From a bacterium (lineage in GTDB: Bacteria > Krumholzibacteriota > Krumholzibacteriia > LZORAL124-64-63): a stretch of 64,000 bases of DNA. The notes under the pieces were generated by a model that searched no databases, was not told the DNA's origin, and saw nothing but the letters and a program-made list of their open reading frames with translations. Of this stretch, positions 34,558 through 42,268 are shown piece after piece. A program made the position numbers and the translations under genes. How positions within the stretch are numbered: position 1 is the first letter of the stretch; the number at the start of each line of letters is the position of its first letter. The DNA lies in the NCBI GenBank assembly GCA_024231905.1, contig JAAEQC010000164.1, positions 1 through 64,000 on the forward strand. Direction: 5' to 3'.

Positions 34558-35207
34558 GGCGCACCGCCGGTGCCGGGGGCCGCCATATCCAGGGCGAAAC
34601 CCGTGAACAGAAGTTCGTATTCCTCCACGGGCAGGGGCGTGACCACGAGCGAGTCGCGTCCGTCCTGCAGTTCGATTTCTTCGCCCTCGGCCAGGTAGAG
34701 CACCAGGTACAGGCCCCGGTTGGCCACCGAGTCGGGATCGCCGACGAACATCTCCGGCGGTACGAGGGCTGTGAATTCCAGGTTCACCCGCTGCATCAGG
34801 TGATCGAAGCCGGTCACCGCCCGGGTGGCGCGCCCGGCGGTGACCGAGTTGTCCAGCACCCGTTCCACCCGCCGGGCGGTTCGCAAGGTGTGGTCGTTCG
34901 GATCCAGGGCCATGGCCGCCGGGCCCAGGTTGGGGCTGTACCGGACTTCGGCCACCAGAAAACCGGTGCGGATGGCCCGGTACGTGATCTGTCCGGCAAC
35001 CTGCACGTCCAGGGGCTGATCGGCGGCGAGATCTTCGCCCGGTATCGGATCGGTGGACAGGAACTCCACCAGGGTCCAGCGCTCGTCGATCTCCGGTTCC
35101 TCCAGGCAACCGGTGGCCGTCGACAAGCCCAGCAGCGCCGCCAGCATCAGGCTCGCGCCGACAGGAGCACGGAAGAATCCGCTCAGATATTTCTGCCGAT
35201 GTTTCAC
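34554..35207 (-). CDS. Putative envelope lipoprotein
   Basis: This is a 217-residue protein. The N-terminal hydrophobic segment is VGASLMLAALLGLSTATGC, with Cys34 as a possible lipidation site; the lipobox ATGC is weak. The mature part is acidic and Val/Leu-rich (VEFLSTDPIPGEDLAADQPLDVQVAGQITYRAIRTGFLVAEVRYS). It has no catalytic motif and no repeat, and no family is recognised. It lies nine bases after the NHL/NPFNP gene and overlaps the next gene as GTGA. The context suggests an envelope part of the complex. Confidence 0.65.
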   Translation of the reverse strand: MKHRQKYLSGFFRAPVGASLMLAALLGLSTATGCLEEPEIDERWTLVEFLSTDPIPGEDLAADQPLDVQVAGQITYRAIRTGFLVAEVRYSPNLGPAAMALDPNDHTLRTARRVERVLDNSVTAGRATRAVTGFDHLMQRVNLEFTALVPPEMFVGDPDSVANRGLYLVLYLAEGEEIELQDGRDSLVVTPLPVEEYELLFTGFALDMAAPGTGGAP

Positions 35208-35216
35208 TACGCGCTC

Positions 35217-36857
35217 CTACTTCAAGAGGACCATCTTGCCGGTGGTCTTCTGCTGGTCAACGACCACGCGGTACAGGTAGACGCCCGCTCCCACGAAGCC
35301 GCCGCTGTCGTTGCTGCCGTCCCAGACCACCTCGTGGGAGCCTGGGGTTATGGTGCCGTGATCCAGTTCACGGACCAGGCGGCCACGGGTGTCGTAGACA
35401 CGCAGGCTGTAGTCGGCGCCGGCTCCCGCCGGCACCGCGAACCGGATCGTCGTCGAGGGGTTGAAGGGGTTGGGAAAATTGCCCAGCGCCACCAGGTACG
35501 GCGGCAGGTCCGGATCGCCGTTTCGCGCCAGGTTCACGGTCATTTCCACCTCCGAGACACGATCCTCGTCGTAGGTGGATACCGCTCGCAGCTTGAGCCG
35601 GTACTCTCCCGCTTCCCAACCGACCGCATCACCGGTCGCCAGCAGATCCAGGCGGTGTGCGCCGGTCGTGTGACGGCCGGCCCGGTGCACGGCGACCGTC
35701 GCGCCGCTGGTCGGATCACTCAGGGTGGCCGTCAGGTCGGCATGATCGGTGAGGAACAGGTCCACGGCCGCCCGGCCGTCGACGGTCTGGACCGGATTCA
35801 TGATCTCCACTCCCAGCCCCAGCACCCGCAGACCGCTGCTCGAGTTCCATTCCTCGACCAGGACGCCGCGGCCCTCGCCGGCGCGTCGACGGGTGCCGGT
35901 CCGGTGGTCGGTGATCGTTACGCTGGGTACATGGAATCCCCGGGGCCGGCTGGCCGTGGCCAGGGTGCCGGCGACAGCTTTCAACTCCTGGGTGAACTTG
36001 ACGACGCCGCCCTGGGGGCTGGTGGCGTACAAGTTGCCCCAATGGTCGCTGGTCAGGGAAGTCACGACGCCCAGATCGTGCTTCAGTCCGCCGACCCACT
36101 GCAGGCTTCCTTCCCGGTCGCGCAGATGCACCAGACGCTCGTTGTGGGCGTCGGCCACGTAGATGTCGGCGGTGTGGGCGCCGTCGACCCGACCGACGGT
36201 CAAGGCCAGGGGGCCGGCGAAAGCTCCGGCGTCGCTGCCGAGGTAGCCGATCGTCGCGGTCAAGACGGCCCGGTCGTCGGCCAGGCGGTAGCGCCGAACT
36301 TCGTTGTTGCCGGTATTGGCCACGTAGAGAGCGTCGTCACCGTCGTGGAGCGGCGTTCCCCCGTCGGCGAAAGCCACGTCGTGGGGTTGATGCAGGCCTT
36401 CGATGGCGAACATGGGCACCAGGGTCATGTGCTCGAATTCCGTCACCGTCTGGAAGACGAGAACCCGGTCGTTGTCGGTATCGGACAAGTAGATGCGGCC
36501 CTGGCCGTCGGTGGCCAGGCCGCGCGGATTGTCCAGCGGACCGAAACTGCTGCCGTGGCCGTCGAAGGCTTGCAGGTTGCGGTCCAGTTCGCCGTAGACC
36601 AGGCGATTCCAGCCGGGATCGCTGACGACCTGGAAGTACCGCGCCTCCAGGTACGGAAAGTGGTCGTAGATGTCGACGTTGCCGACGACCACCGTGGCGT
36701 AGGGAGCAGCGAACAGGTCGCGGTTCACCATCTGGTTGGCCACCTGCCGGGTCAGGGCGTCGATCTGGTTGTCCGGCAGGTACGGCATGGGATTGAACGT
36801 GCCCGCCGTGGCGACGCCGGCCATCATCAGGGTGATCATCAAAGTTGTCCGGTTCAT
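35217..36857 (-). CDS. NHL-repeat protein with NPFNP sorting tail and candidate FMN site
   Basis: This is a 546-residue exported protein with the signal MNRTTLMITLMMAGVATAG. An NHL/6-bladed propeller follows, with RGLATDGQGRIYLSDTDNDRVLVF and DIYVADAHNERLVHL. At D381-T387 the string DPTSGAT matches the D-x-x-[ST]-[GS]-A-T motif that ApbE flavinylates on Thr. The last ~85 residues are the FlgD-Ig/type IX-like domain (FPNPFNPSTTIRF to GKMVLLK). AAGGAG lies before ATG 36857, and ATG 36875 is an in-frame alternative. It could be the secreted redox or binding partner of the operon, but flavinylation is only predicted. Confidence 0.82.
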   Translation of the reverse strand: MNRTTLMITLMMAGVATAGTFNPMPYLPDNQIDALTRQVANQMVNRDLFAAPYATVVVGNVDIYDHFPYLEARYFQVVSDPGWNRLVYGELDRNLQAFDGHGSSFGPLDNPRGLATDGQGRIYLSDTDNDRVLVFQTVTEFEHMTLVPMFAIEGLHQPHDVAFADGGTPLHDGDDALYVANTGNNEVRRYRLADDRAVLTATIGYLGSDAGAFAGPLALTVGRVDGAHTADIYVADAHNERLVHLRDREGSLQWVGGLKHDLGVVTSLTSDHWGNLYATSPQGGVVKFTQELKAVAGTLATASRPRGFHVPSVTITDHRTGTRRRAGEGRGVLVEEWNSSSGLRVLGLGVEIMNPVQTVDGRAAVDLFLTDHADLTATLSDPTSGATVAVHRAGRHTTGAHRLDLLATGDAVGWEAGEYRLKLRAVSTYDEDRVSEVEMTVNLARNGDPDLPPYLVALGNFPNPFNPSTTIRFAVPAGAGADYSLRVYDTRGRLVRELDHGTITPGSHEVVWDGSNDSGGFVGAGVYLYRVVVDQQKTTGKMVLLK

Positions 36858-36881
36858 GTCCGGCTCCTTTGCCAAGGCGAG

Positions 36882-38021
36882 TCAGAACGAGACACTCAGG
36901 CTGGTCTCGAGAATGTTCGCTGTGAAGTTGTTGCTGTTGAAGTAGCGCTCATAAGTGAAATTGAGTTCGGTATGTTCGAGGAAACCGATCCCCGCGAACA
37001 GCCCCTCCGGATGCCAGGTGATATGCCCGCCGAACAGGTGGGCCCCGTATTTCCCCAGCCGGTAGTCGCCGGTCTGGTAGCCGTCCACGCCGGCGATCGT
37101 CCGATAATCGTCGCGGTAGAACCATGCCGGTACCTGGGTGTAGTAGCGGTAGCGGTAGCGAAAGGTCACCTGCCGCGAGACCCGCTGGTTCAGCTTCACC
37201 CCGTAGGTCTGTGACGAGATGTTCCAGTTGTCTTCGTAGTAGCGGAAGTCGAGCTTCAGGCTCGACTCGTTGCCCAGGTACTTGCTGACCTTGAGGAAGG
37301 CGTCGCGCCGGGAGCGCCGGTCCGGATGGTGCTCGGGTTCGGTCCCGCCGTCGACATAGACGCTGCGGTAGGGGTCGTGCTGCTGCCCGCGCACGTCGTT
37401 GTATTCCAGGCCCAAGCGCAGTACGGAGGTGGGGGTCATGACCTGGGTCACCACCAGATTCCAGTGCAAGGTGTTGCGGTAGGCCGAACCGATACTGCCG
37501 TCCGACTCCAGCGGCTTGATGTCGTCCCAGCTGTAGCTGGCACCGCCGGAAAGATTGAAGTTCTCGTCGAGAAAGGCCCGGTTGTAGCCGGCGCCCACCA
37601 TCTGGGCGACGTAGTCGTTCTCGCTGGAAACGTAATAACTCGCATTGGCGCCCTTGTAGGCCACCGACCCCTGCAGGGAGTTGCGGATCTTGACGAAGTC
37701 CTCGAAGGCGTCCTGGTTGTCGATGATGGGGCGACTGGCGGAGGTGATCCCGTCGATTGCTTCGGGAGTTCCCGGCGCGGCGTCGATGGCCGGAATCACC
37801 ACCTTGTCGTGCACCCATTGGAAGCCGGCGGTCAGGTCGCCGGCGGTCTGCAGCCCGTAGTCGATGTAGTGGGTGTAGACGTTGACGCCGTCCACGTCCG
37901 AGAACATGTTCAGGGCGTAGGTCGCGGTGTTGTCCGGCGCCGCGGCATGCGCGGACGGCGGCCCGGCCATCAGGACAGGCAGGGCCACGACGATACTCAA
38001 GCATGTCGTCACGCGACTCAT
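36882..38021 (-). CDS. DUF3570 outer-membrane beta-barrel protein
   Basis: This is a 379-residue exported protein with the signal MSRVTTCLSIVVALPVLMAG...AHA. The mature part has the DUF3570 pattern: an N-terminal segment YALNMFSDVDGVNVYTHYIDYGLQ, then many barrel strands with Tyr/Trp/Phe (FRYRYRYYTQVPAWFYRDDYRT) and the terminal ILETSLSVSF with a closing Phe. DUF3570 proteins are predicted outer-membrane barrels often encoded next to DUF4266 and ApbE, as recalled from the families. ATG 38021 overlaps the DUF4266 stop as ATGA. An earlier in-frame ATG (38087) lies inside DUF4266 and is rejected. Confidence 0.88.
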   Translation of the reverse strand: MSRVTTCLSIVVALPVLMAGPPSAHAAAPDNTATYALNMFSDVDGVNVYTHYIDYGLQTAGDLTAGFQWVHDKVVIPAIDAAPGTPEAIDGITSASRPIIDNQDAFEDFVKIRNSLQGSVAYKGANASYYVSSENDYVAQMVGAGYNRAFLDENFNLSGGASYSWDDIKPLESDGSIGSAYRNTLHWNLVVTQVMTPTSVLRLGLEYNDVRGQQHDPYRSVYVDGGTEPEHHPDRRSRRDAFLKVSKYLGNESSLKLDFRYYEDNWNISSQTYGVKLNQRVSRQVTFRYRYRYYTQVPAWFYRDDYRTIAGVDGYQTGDYRLGKYGAHLFGGHITWHPEGLFAGIGFLEHTELNFTYERYFNSNNFTANILETSLSVSF

Positions 38022-38260
38022 TTGCAGGCACACCCTCCACCGGCGCCGCCGACGCCGCCGGTCGAGCCCTCGCGGGCCTCGAGCCACTTCAGTTCATGCA
38101 TGGCGACCTGGTCCTCGTGCGGGTTGGTCATCAGCTCGTCGGCGAGGTGTTCCTTCTGGTAGGGTTTGACGGTCGAGCAGCCGCATAAGGCCGCACCGAC
38201 GATCGACAGAAACACGGCCAACAGGGTGTTCCCGACCCTCCGCTCCAGGTAGTGCTTCAT
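38018..38260 (-). CDS. DUF4266 small lipoprotein with Gly/Cys tail
   Basis: This is an 80-residue lipoprotein with the signal GNTLLAVFLSIVGAALCGC (lipobox LCGC, Cys28). It then has KPYQKEHLADELM and the conserved HEXXXX-type stretch AMHELKWLEAREG. The C-terminus ends in a Gly-rich stretch with two Cys residues (GGAGGGCACK; C77 and C79). That tail and the DUF3570/TlpA neighbours are the DUF4266 hallmarks. The role is unknown; metal or redox binding by the paired Cys is a guess. ATG 38260 overlaps the thioredoxin stop and its own stop overlaps DUF3570, so it is tightly coupled. Confidence 0.88.
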   Translation of the reverse strand: MKHYLERRVGNTLLAVFLSIVGAALCGCSTVKPYQKEHLADELMTNPHEDQVAMHELKWLEAREGSTGGVGGAGGGCACK

Positions 38261-38787
38261 GACTCCGGTCCCCCTTCGTCTTCGCGGAGCAGGGCCCGCA
38301 CCGTGCGGTGCATCCTCTCCAGATCCTCTTCGGAGCTTCCTTCGATCCGCAGAACCGCCTGTCCGGCGCGGTTGACGACGAATGACGTCGGCACCGCCGG
38401 CAGATCGAGCTCGGCCGCCAGGCCCCGCGGTCCGTCCATCCAGACGGTCAGGCCCAGGTCCGCGCTTTCGACGAACCTCCGGGCGTTGTCGACCTTGGAA
38501 TCGATGGAGACTGCGACCACCCGAAAGCCCTCTTCCCGCCAGGCGGAGTTCCAGGTATCCAGGACCGGCAACTCCCGCAGGCAGGGGCCACACCAGCTGG
38601 CCCAGAAATTGACGACCACGACCTCGCCCCGGTACTGGTCCAGACTGACGGCCTGGCCCGCCAGGTCTTCCGTGCGATGGTTCTGCAGCATTCGACCCGC
38701 GGCGCTCAGATCGTCGGCCGCGGCCGGAGTCGCGACGATCAGCAGACCGGCGACAAGCAGTTTCGAAACCAGGTTCTTGCGGTTCAT
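38257..38787 (-). CDS. TlpA-family periplasmic thioredoxin
   Basis: This is a 176-residue protein with a Sec signal (SKLLVAGLLIVATPAAA). The thioredoxin fold follows with the active site WCGPC (C66, C69) in NFWASWCGPCLRELP, the cis-Pro loop VPTSFVVNRAGQ and a final helical part. TlpA/ResA/CcmG proteins reduce disulphides in the periplasm, often to prepare haem-binding Cys residues of c-type cytochromes. Two such haem proteins lie immediately upstream in the same operon, and a DUF4266 protein with a Cys tail overlaps its stop. It may serve either. Confidence 0.9.
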   Translation of the reverse strand: MNRKNLVSKLLVAGLLIVATPAAADDLSAAGRMLQNHRTEDLAGQAVSLDQYRGEVVVVNFWASWCGPCLRELPVLDTWNSAWREEGFRVVAVSIDSKVDNARRFVESADLGLTVWMDGPRGLAAELDLPAVPTSFVVNRAGQAVLRIEGSSEEDLERMHRTVRALLREDEGGPES

Positions 38788-38814
38788 GTTTCTCTTCTTC
38801 CTCGTTCCGGCCTG

Positions 38815-40830
38815 CTACCGGTACTGGGCGCCCAGCACGACCCACAGGGTGAACAGTTCCCGTTCTTCGGCCGTCAGCGGGCCGGACGCCGGGTGGGGAC
38901 CCTGTGCCGCCGCTTCGCCGACGCCATGGATGTAGTCGATCAGGGGCGAGCGGCGGGGGAAGACGGGCACCACCGCCTGACGGGCCGACGTCTCCGATTC
39001 GCCCGAGAGGTTGATGTAGGCCCGCGGGAACACCAGATTCTGCTGTCCCGTGGTATCGGGTACGGCCGTCAGATCGAGCAGGCCCGGCGGCGGAATCGTG
39101 TCGATCACCGTAACCAGCGTGTCGTCCGGCGGCAGCAGCGTGTCGCGTTGGACGTAGGTCGGGTAATGGCAGCTCACGCACTTGGCCGCGATGATCGGCG
39201 CGATCTGGTCACGGTAGTTGATGTAGATGTAGTCCTCGGGCCGTGTATTGACGTCGCTGGCGGGCATGTCGCGGGCAATGGGGTTCGGATTGGTGATGTG
39301 CTCGTCCGACAGGCCGCGGTCCTTGTGGCAGCCGGTGCACTCGTTCACCTCTTCACCCGGCTTGACGTAGATCCAGGTGCGCTTGGTCACGATCGAGCGG
39401 CGCAGTTCGTCGAGTGTGGCGAAGCTGATCGGAGTATTCGCCGGCACCTTCATCCGGAATGATCCGTCGGGGTACACCGGCGCATAACCCAACAAGGCGC
39501 GTTTTTCGAAAGTGTTGGCGGAAAAGTCGTTGGGCTCACCGCGTTGGGTCGGAATGCCGGCGATGACGGCGATTTCGGTGATGGCGTCCACGCCCTTGAC
39601 CGGCACTTCCTGGCCGTCGGTCGTGCTGCGGTTGAAGACGTCGCTGGCGGTGAAGATGCCGAAATCGACCGTGTCGTCGCCCAGGGGAGCGATCACCGGC
39701 GGCGGCTCGTGGGGTGCCAGGAGCTGGGCGTCGTATTCGTTCCGGGCCGGGTCGTTGTAGAGAAAGGTCAGGTTGTCGATGGAGACGGTCGCGGGGTCCT
39801 CGTCGGTACCGGCGCCGGTCTGGCTGATGGTGAAGGTATAGAGCCCATAGTCCACGTCCTGCTCCTCGGCTGCCGGCAGGGTGTACGAGGCGACGTACTT
39901 GTTGCCACCGAGGGGGAAGGGGTATTTGAACACGCCGCGGGGCCAGGGGGCGCCGTCGTTGTTCACCTGGGGCGTCAGCACGTCCCAGTGGCGCGAATTC
40001 TGGATCAGCACCGGATCGGCGGGGCCCATCTCCAGCTTGAGCACCGCGAGCGGGCCGGCGTCCTCGTTCACCCGGGTCGACTCGATGGCGATGATGCGGC
40101 CGTCGGGCATGGGTTGCGGATGGAAGAAATTGCGATTGTGGGGGCCGTACTTGTGGAAGGCCTTGGAGCCGTCCGGATTGCAGAAGAACAGCGGGAACCG
40201 GTTGAAGGTGCCGAAGTGTTCCCAGCGGGTGTAGATCACCGAACCGTCGGCGGCGACGGCCGGGTCGAAATCGTCGCTCATGTTGAAGCTGCGCCGGGTG
40301 ATGTTCGCCCCGTCGTAATCGCAGGTGTACAGGACCTCGGCCGGTGCGCGGTTGTACTCGTCCATGCCGCCGTGGCGGGAACTCGTGAACATGATCCGGC
40401 CGTTGGGCAGATACAGGGGGTCGAAGTCGTCACCGCCGCCCGCGGTGACCTGCCTCAGCCCCGAACCGTCGGCGTTGATCTCGTAGATGTTGTGGTTGCC
40501 GGCACCCTGGGGTCTGAGCGAGAACAGGATCTTCTCGCCGTCGAACGAGACGCAGGGATCGCTGACCGCAGCGCCCACGAAGTCGGTGATCGGCGTGACC
40601 ACGCCGTCGGGCGAGATGGGCGACAACTTGTACAGGTTGCCGTTGGCCCGGCTGCGGTTGAGGGTCTCCTCCCCGTCGGTCTTGACGAAGACGATCGCCT
40701 CGGTGGTGTCTTCCTGGTTGATGATGTCCTTGGGCGCGCTGTCGCGACACCCGACGGCGCCGAGCAGACAACCGAACAACAGTCCGATCACTGGACGGAA
40801 CCCATATTTACTCGTCAGGACCCTGTTCAT
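38815..40830 (-). CDS. HzsA-related PD40/di-haem cytochrome c lipoprotein
   Basis: This is a 671-residue protein with a lipoprotein-like signal (IGLLFGCLLGAVGC; Cys28). The N-terminal ~300 residues form a TolB/PD40-like propeller (FDGEKILFSLRPQG, LPNGRIMFTSSRHGG). The C-terminal part holds two c-type haem motifs, CTGCH (C498/C501/H502) and CVSCH (C551/C554/H555). The overall layout is that of proteins annotated as hydrazine synthase alpha-related. There is no beta/gamma partner and no anammox context, so hydrazine synthesis is not claimed; a periplasmic or surface electron-transfer role is more likely. AGGGAG precedes ATG 40830. Confidence 0.85.
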   Translation of the reverse strand: MNRVLTSKYGFRPVIGLLFGCLLGAVGCRDSAPKDIINQEDTTEAIVFVKTDGEETLNRSRANGNLYKLSPISPDGVVTPITDFVGAAVSDPCVSFDGEKILFSLRPQGAGNHNIYEINADGSGLRQVTAGGGDDFDPLYLPNGRIMFTSSRHGGMDEYNRAPAEVLYTCDYDGANITRRSFNMSDDFDPAVAADGSVIYTRWEHFGTFNRFPLFFCNPDGSKAFHKYGPHNRNFFHPQPMPDGRIIAIESTRVNEDAGPLAVLKLEMGPADPVLIQNSRHWDVLTPQVNNDGAPWPRGVFKYPFPLGGNKYVASYTLPAAEEQDVDYGLYTFTISQTGAGTDEDPATVSIDNLTFLYNDPARNEYDAQLLAPHEPPPVIAPLGDDTVDFGIFTASDVFNRSTTDGQEVPVKGVDAITEIAVIAGIPTQRGEPNDFSANTFEKRALLGYAPVYPDGSFRMKVPANTPISFATLDELRRSIVTKRTWIYVKPGEEVNECTGCHKDRGLSDEHITNPNPIARDMPASDVNTRPEDYIYINYRDQIAPIIAAKCVSCHYPTYVQRDTLLPPDDTLVTVIDTIPPPGLLDLTAVPDTTGQQNLVFPRAYINLSGESETSARQAVVPVFPRRSPLIDYIHGVGEAAAQGPHPASGPLTAEERELFTLWVVLGAQYR

Positions 40831-40888
40831 GTTCACTCCCTGTGAATCCCGCACTGCCGGCAACAGCCGACCCGTAACGAAGCGAGGA

Positions 40889-41512
40889 TCATCCCCCGAG
40901 ACTGCGATAGAAAACCATGCCGATGGTGTATTCGAGGTAGGTGTAGGCAACGGTGTCTTCCTGGCCGCGGTACTGGCCGAGAATGACGGCGTTGCGCATT
41001 TCGCCCCGCAGGGCGACATCGTTGCGGAGGTAGACTTCGAGTCCGCCGCCGAAGGCGAGGATGTTCTTGGTCACCGGGTCGGCCTTGATGGCCTTGCCCG
41101 GATAGACGGTCATCATGCCGTAGCCGGCGCTGGCATAGGGCTGGAAGCGCCCGGGTAGTGGGTACCGGATCTGTAGGTTGAACGTGTGCAGAAGGGCGTG
41201 CAGCGAAGAGGCCGGATTGTGGCCCAGGGAGACCTCGTAGCCCAACCAGTGGTCCGGATTGAAGGCCAGGCGCACGGCGAACAGGTCGTCTTCGCCCAGC
41301 CTGCCGACCGCGGGACTGAAAGCCAGGCGGCGCTTGAACTGCCGGCGTCCCGTGGCGACCCTGGCGGCCCCTTCCTTCATTTCCGGCACCAGATAGTAAC
41401 GACCGGCGGGTTCCGTGACGGGAGCGTCCGGGTCCGCGGCCAGGGAGGCGTACGCCGGGCCCAGGATCACCAGCGCGGACAGGACCATTGCCGTGCGCAA
41501 TTCCCGTTTCAT
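40889..41512 (-). CDS. Outer-membrane beta-barrel protein
   Basis: This is a 207-residue exported protein with a signal (MKRELRTAMVLSALVILGPAYASLA). The mature part has amphipathic strands (LHTFNLQIRYPLPGRFQPYASAGYGMMTVY, LAFGGGLEVYLRNDVALRGEMRN, TYLEYTIGMVFYRSLGG) typical of small 8-strand outer-membrane barrels of the OmpA/OmpW-like group. ATG 41512 overlaps the cytochrome-like lipoprotein's stop as ATGA. Earlier in-frame ATG codons lie in that gene and are rejected. It is the second gene of the operon and might house the preceding and following haem proteins at the outer membrane. Confidence 0.75.
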   Translation of the reverse strand: MKRELRTAMVLSALVILGPAYASLAADPDAPVTEPAGRYYLVPEMKEGAARVATGRRQFKRRLAFSPAVGRLGEDDLFAVRLAFNPDHWLGYEVSLGHNPASSLHALLHTFNLQIRYPLPGRFQPYASAGYGMMTVYPGKAIKADPVTKNILAFGGGLEVYLRNDVALRGEMRNAVILGQYRGQEDTVAYTYLEYTIGMVFYRSLGG

Positions 41513-41970
41513 CGCCACTCTCCGGCCTGGATCCAGGCCAGGATGGCCTGATAATCGGGATCCGCAGTGGTCATGAAGCCGTAGACGTCCGACGGCGCCG
41601 TGTGCGCCGCTCCACCGCCGGCCGGAGCCAGGGGCTTGGTCAAGATGCTGCTGCCGGCCGGATTCCGGGGATTGATCTGCCGCTCCACCTGTTCGAAATC
41701 GAAAGCGATGTCCTTGTCGTCGAACGGCGAGAGTTCGAACGAGCCGCGCAGGCCGCCGCCGTGGCAAGACAGGTTGTCGCACCCCTTGGTGGTGAAGACG
41801 GGGGCGACGTTGGCGGCGAACGAGGCCTCGTCCAGCACGAACTCCTGCCCTCCCCCTGATGGCTCCGGAGCGCCGGGATCGGCGGATTCGCACCCGCAAA
41901 GAGCCGCGAAGCACACCGTCAAGAGTGTCGCCGTGGCCCGAATCATTGTTTTCGACCTGCATTTCGCCAT
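41509..41970 (-). CDS. Cytochrome-like lipoprotein with a CX4CH motif
   Basis: This is a 153-residue lipoprotein (ATATLLTVCFAALCGC; lipobox LCGC, Cys27). A short cytochrome c-like domain resembles the planctomycete cytochrome C type: FAANVAPVFTTKGCDNLSCHGGGLRG, with C64-x4-C69-H70 (CX4CH, not CX2CH), then ILTKPLAPAGGGAAH and a terminal AILAWIQAGEW. The Ser/Pro-rich linker after the Cys fits a surface-anchored protein. AGGGGTG precedes ATG 41970. It is the first gene of the 19-gene operon, so its upstream region should hold the promoter. Confidence 0.75.
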   Translation of the reverse strand: MAKCRSKTMIRATATLLTVCFAALCGCESADPGAPEPSGGGQEFVLDEASFAANVAPVFTTKGCDNLSCHGGGLRGSFELSPFDDKDIAFDFEQVERQINPRNPAGSSILTKPLAPAGGGAAHTAPSDVYGFMTTADPDYQAILAWIQAGEWR

Positions 41971-42268
41971 AAAATCACCCCTGAAAAGCTCCTCTTTTGA
42001 GGTATCTCCTATCGGCTCGGTAGGATTATGCTGAACCAATAATTCTCCGTAGACCCAACTGCGACGTGCGATGGCTTTTTGCCCGATTAATCGGCTCTCG
42101 AGTGGAAGAATACACGAGAGAATTGGTCCGGGTCGTGCCCCTGGGGCCTCGTGACTCCTCGTGCTTGACCGCTGTCGGTAGGCACGTGGTCTTGACACCG
42201 GCCACCGCAAGGGCCGGTCCGGTCTCGCGGCCGGGGCCTGGTTCAGGGCTGGGGAAGGTGAGCTGAAA
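41971..42268. promoter_or_regulatory. Promoter/leader region of the long minus-strand operon
   Basis: This 298-bp gap lies between apbE and the first operon gene, both on the minus strand. It holds a perfect 12-bp palindrome CCGATTAATCGG (42083-42094) followed directly by an inverted repeat CTCTCG (42095-42100) / CGAGAG (42115-42120). The part near 41971-42060 is A+T rich on the operon side. No clear -35/-10 pair is evident. The two symmetric elements are the best operator candidates for control of the operon. Confidence 0.45.

Noticed and set aside
34446..37214. 922-codon plus-strand frame over the NHL and DUF3570 genes
   Set aside because: It crosses several well-supported minus-strand genes and has no ribosome binding site or domain.
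38815..40830. A true hydrazine synthase alpha subunit
   Set aside because: The HzsA-like layout is present, but no beta/gamma subunit or anammox genes accompany it; such relatives are widespread in non-anammox bacteria.
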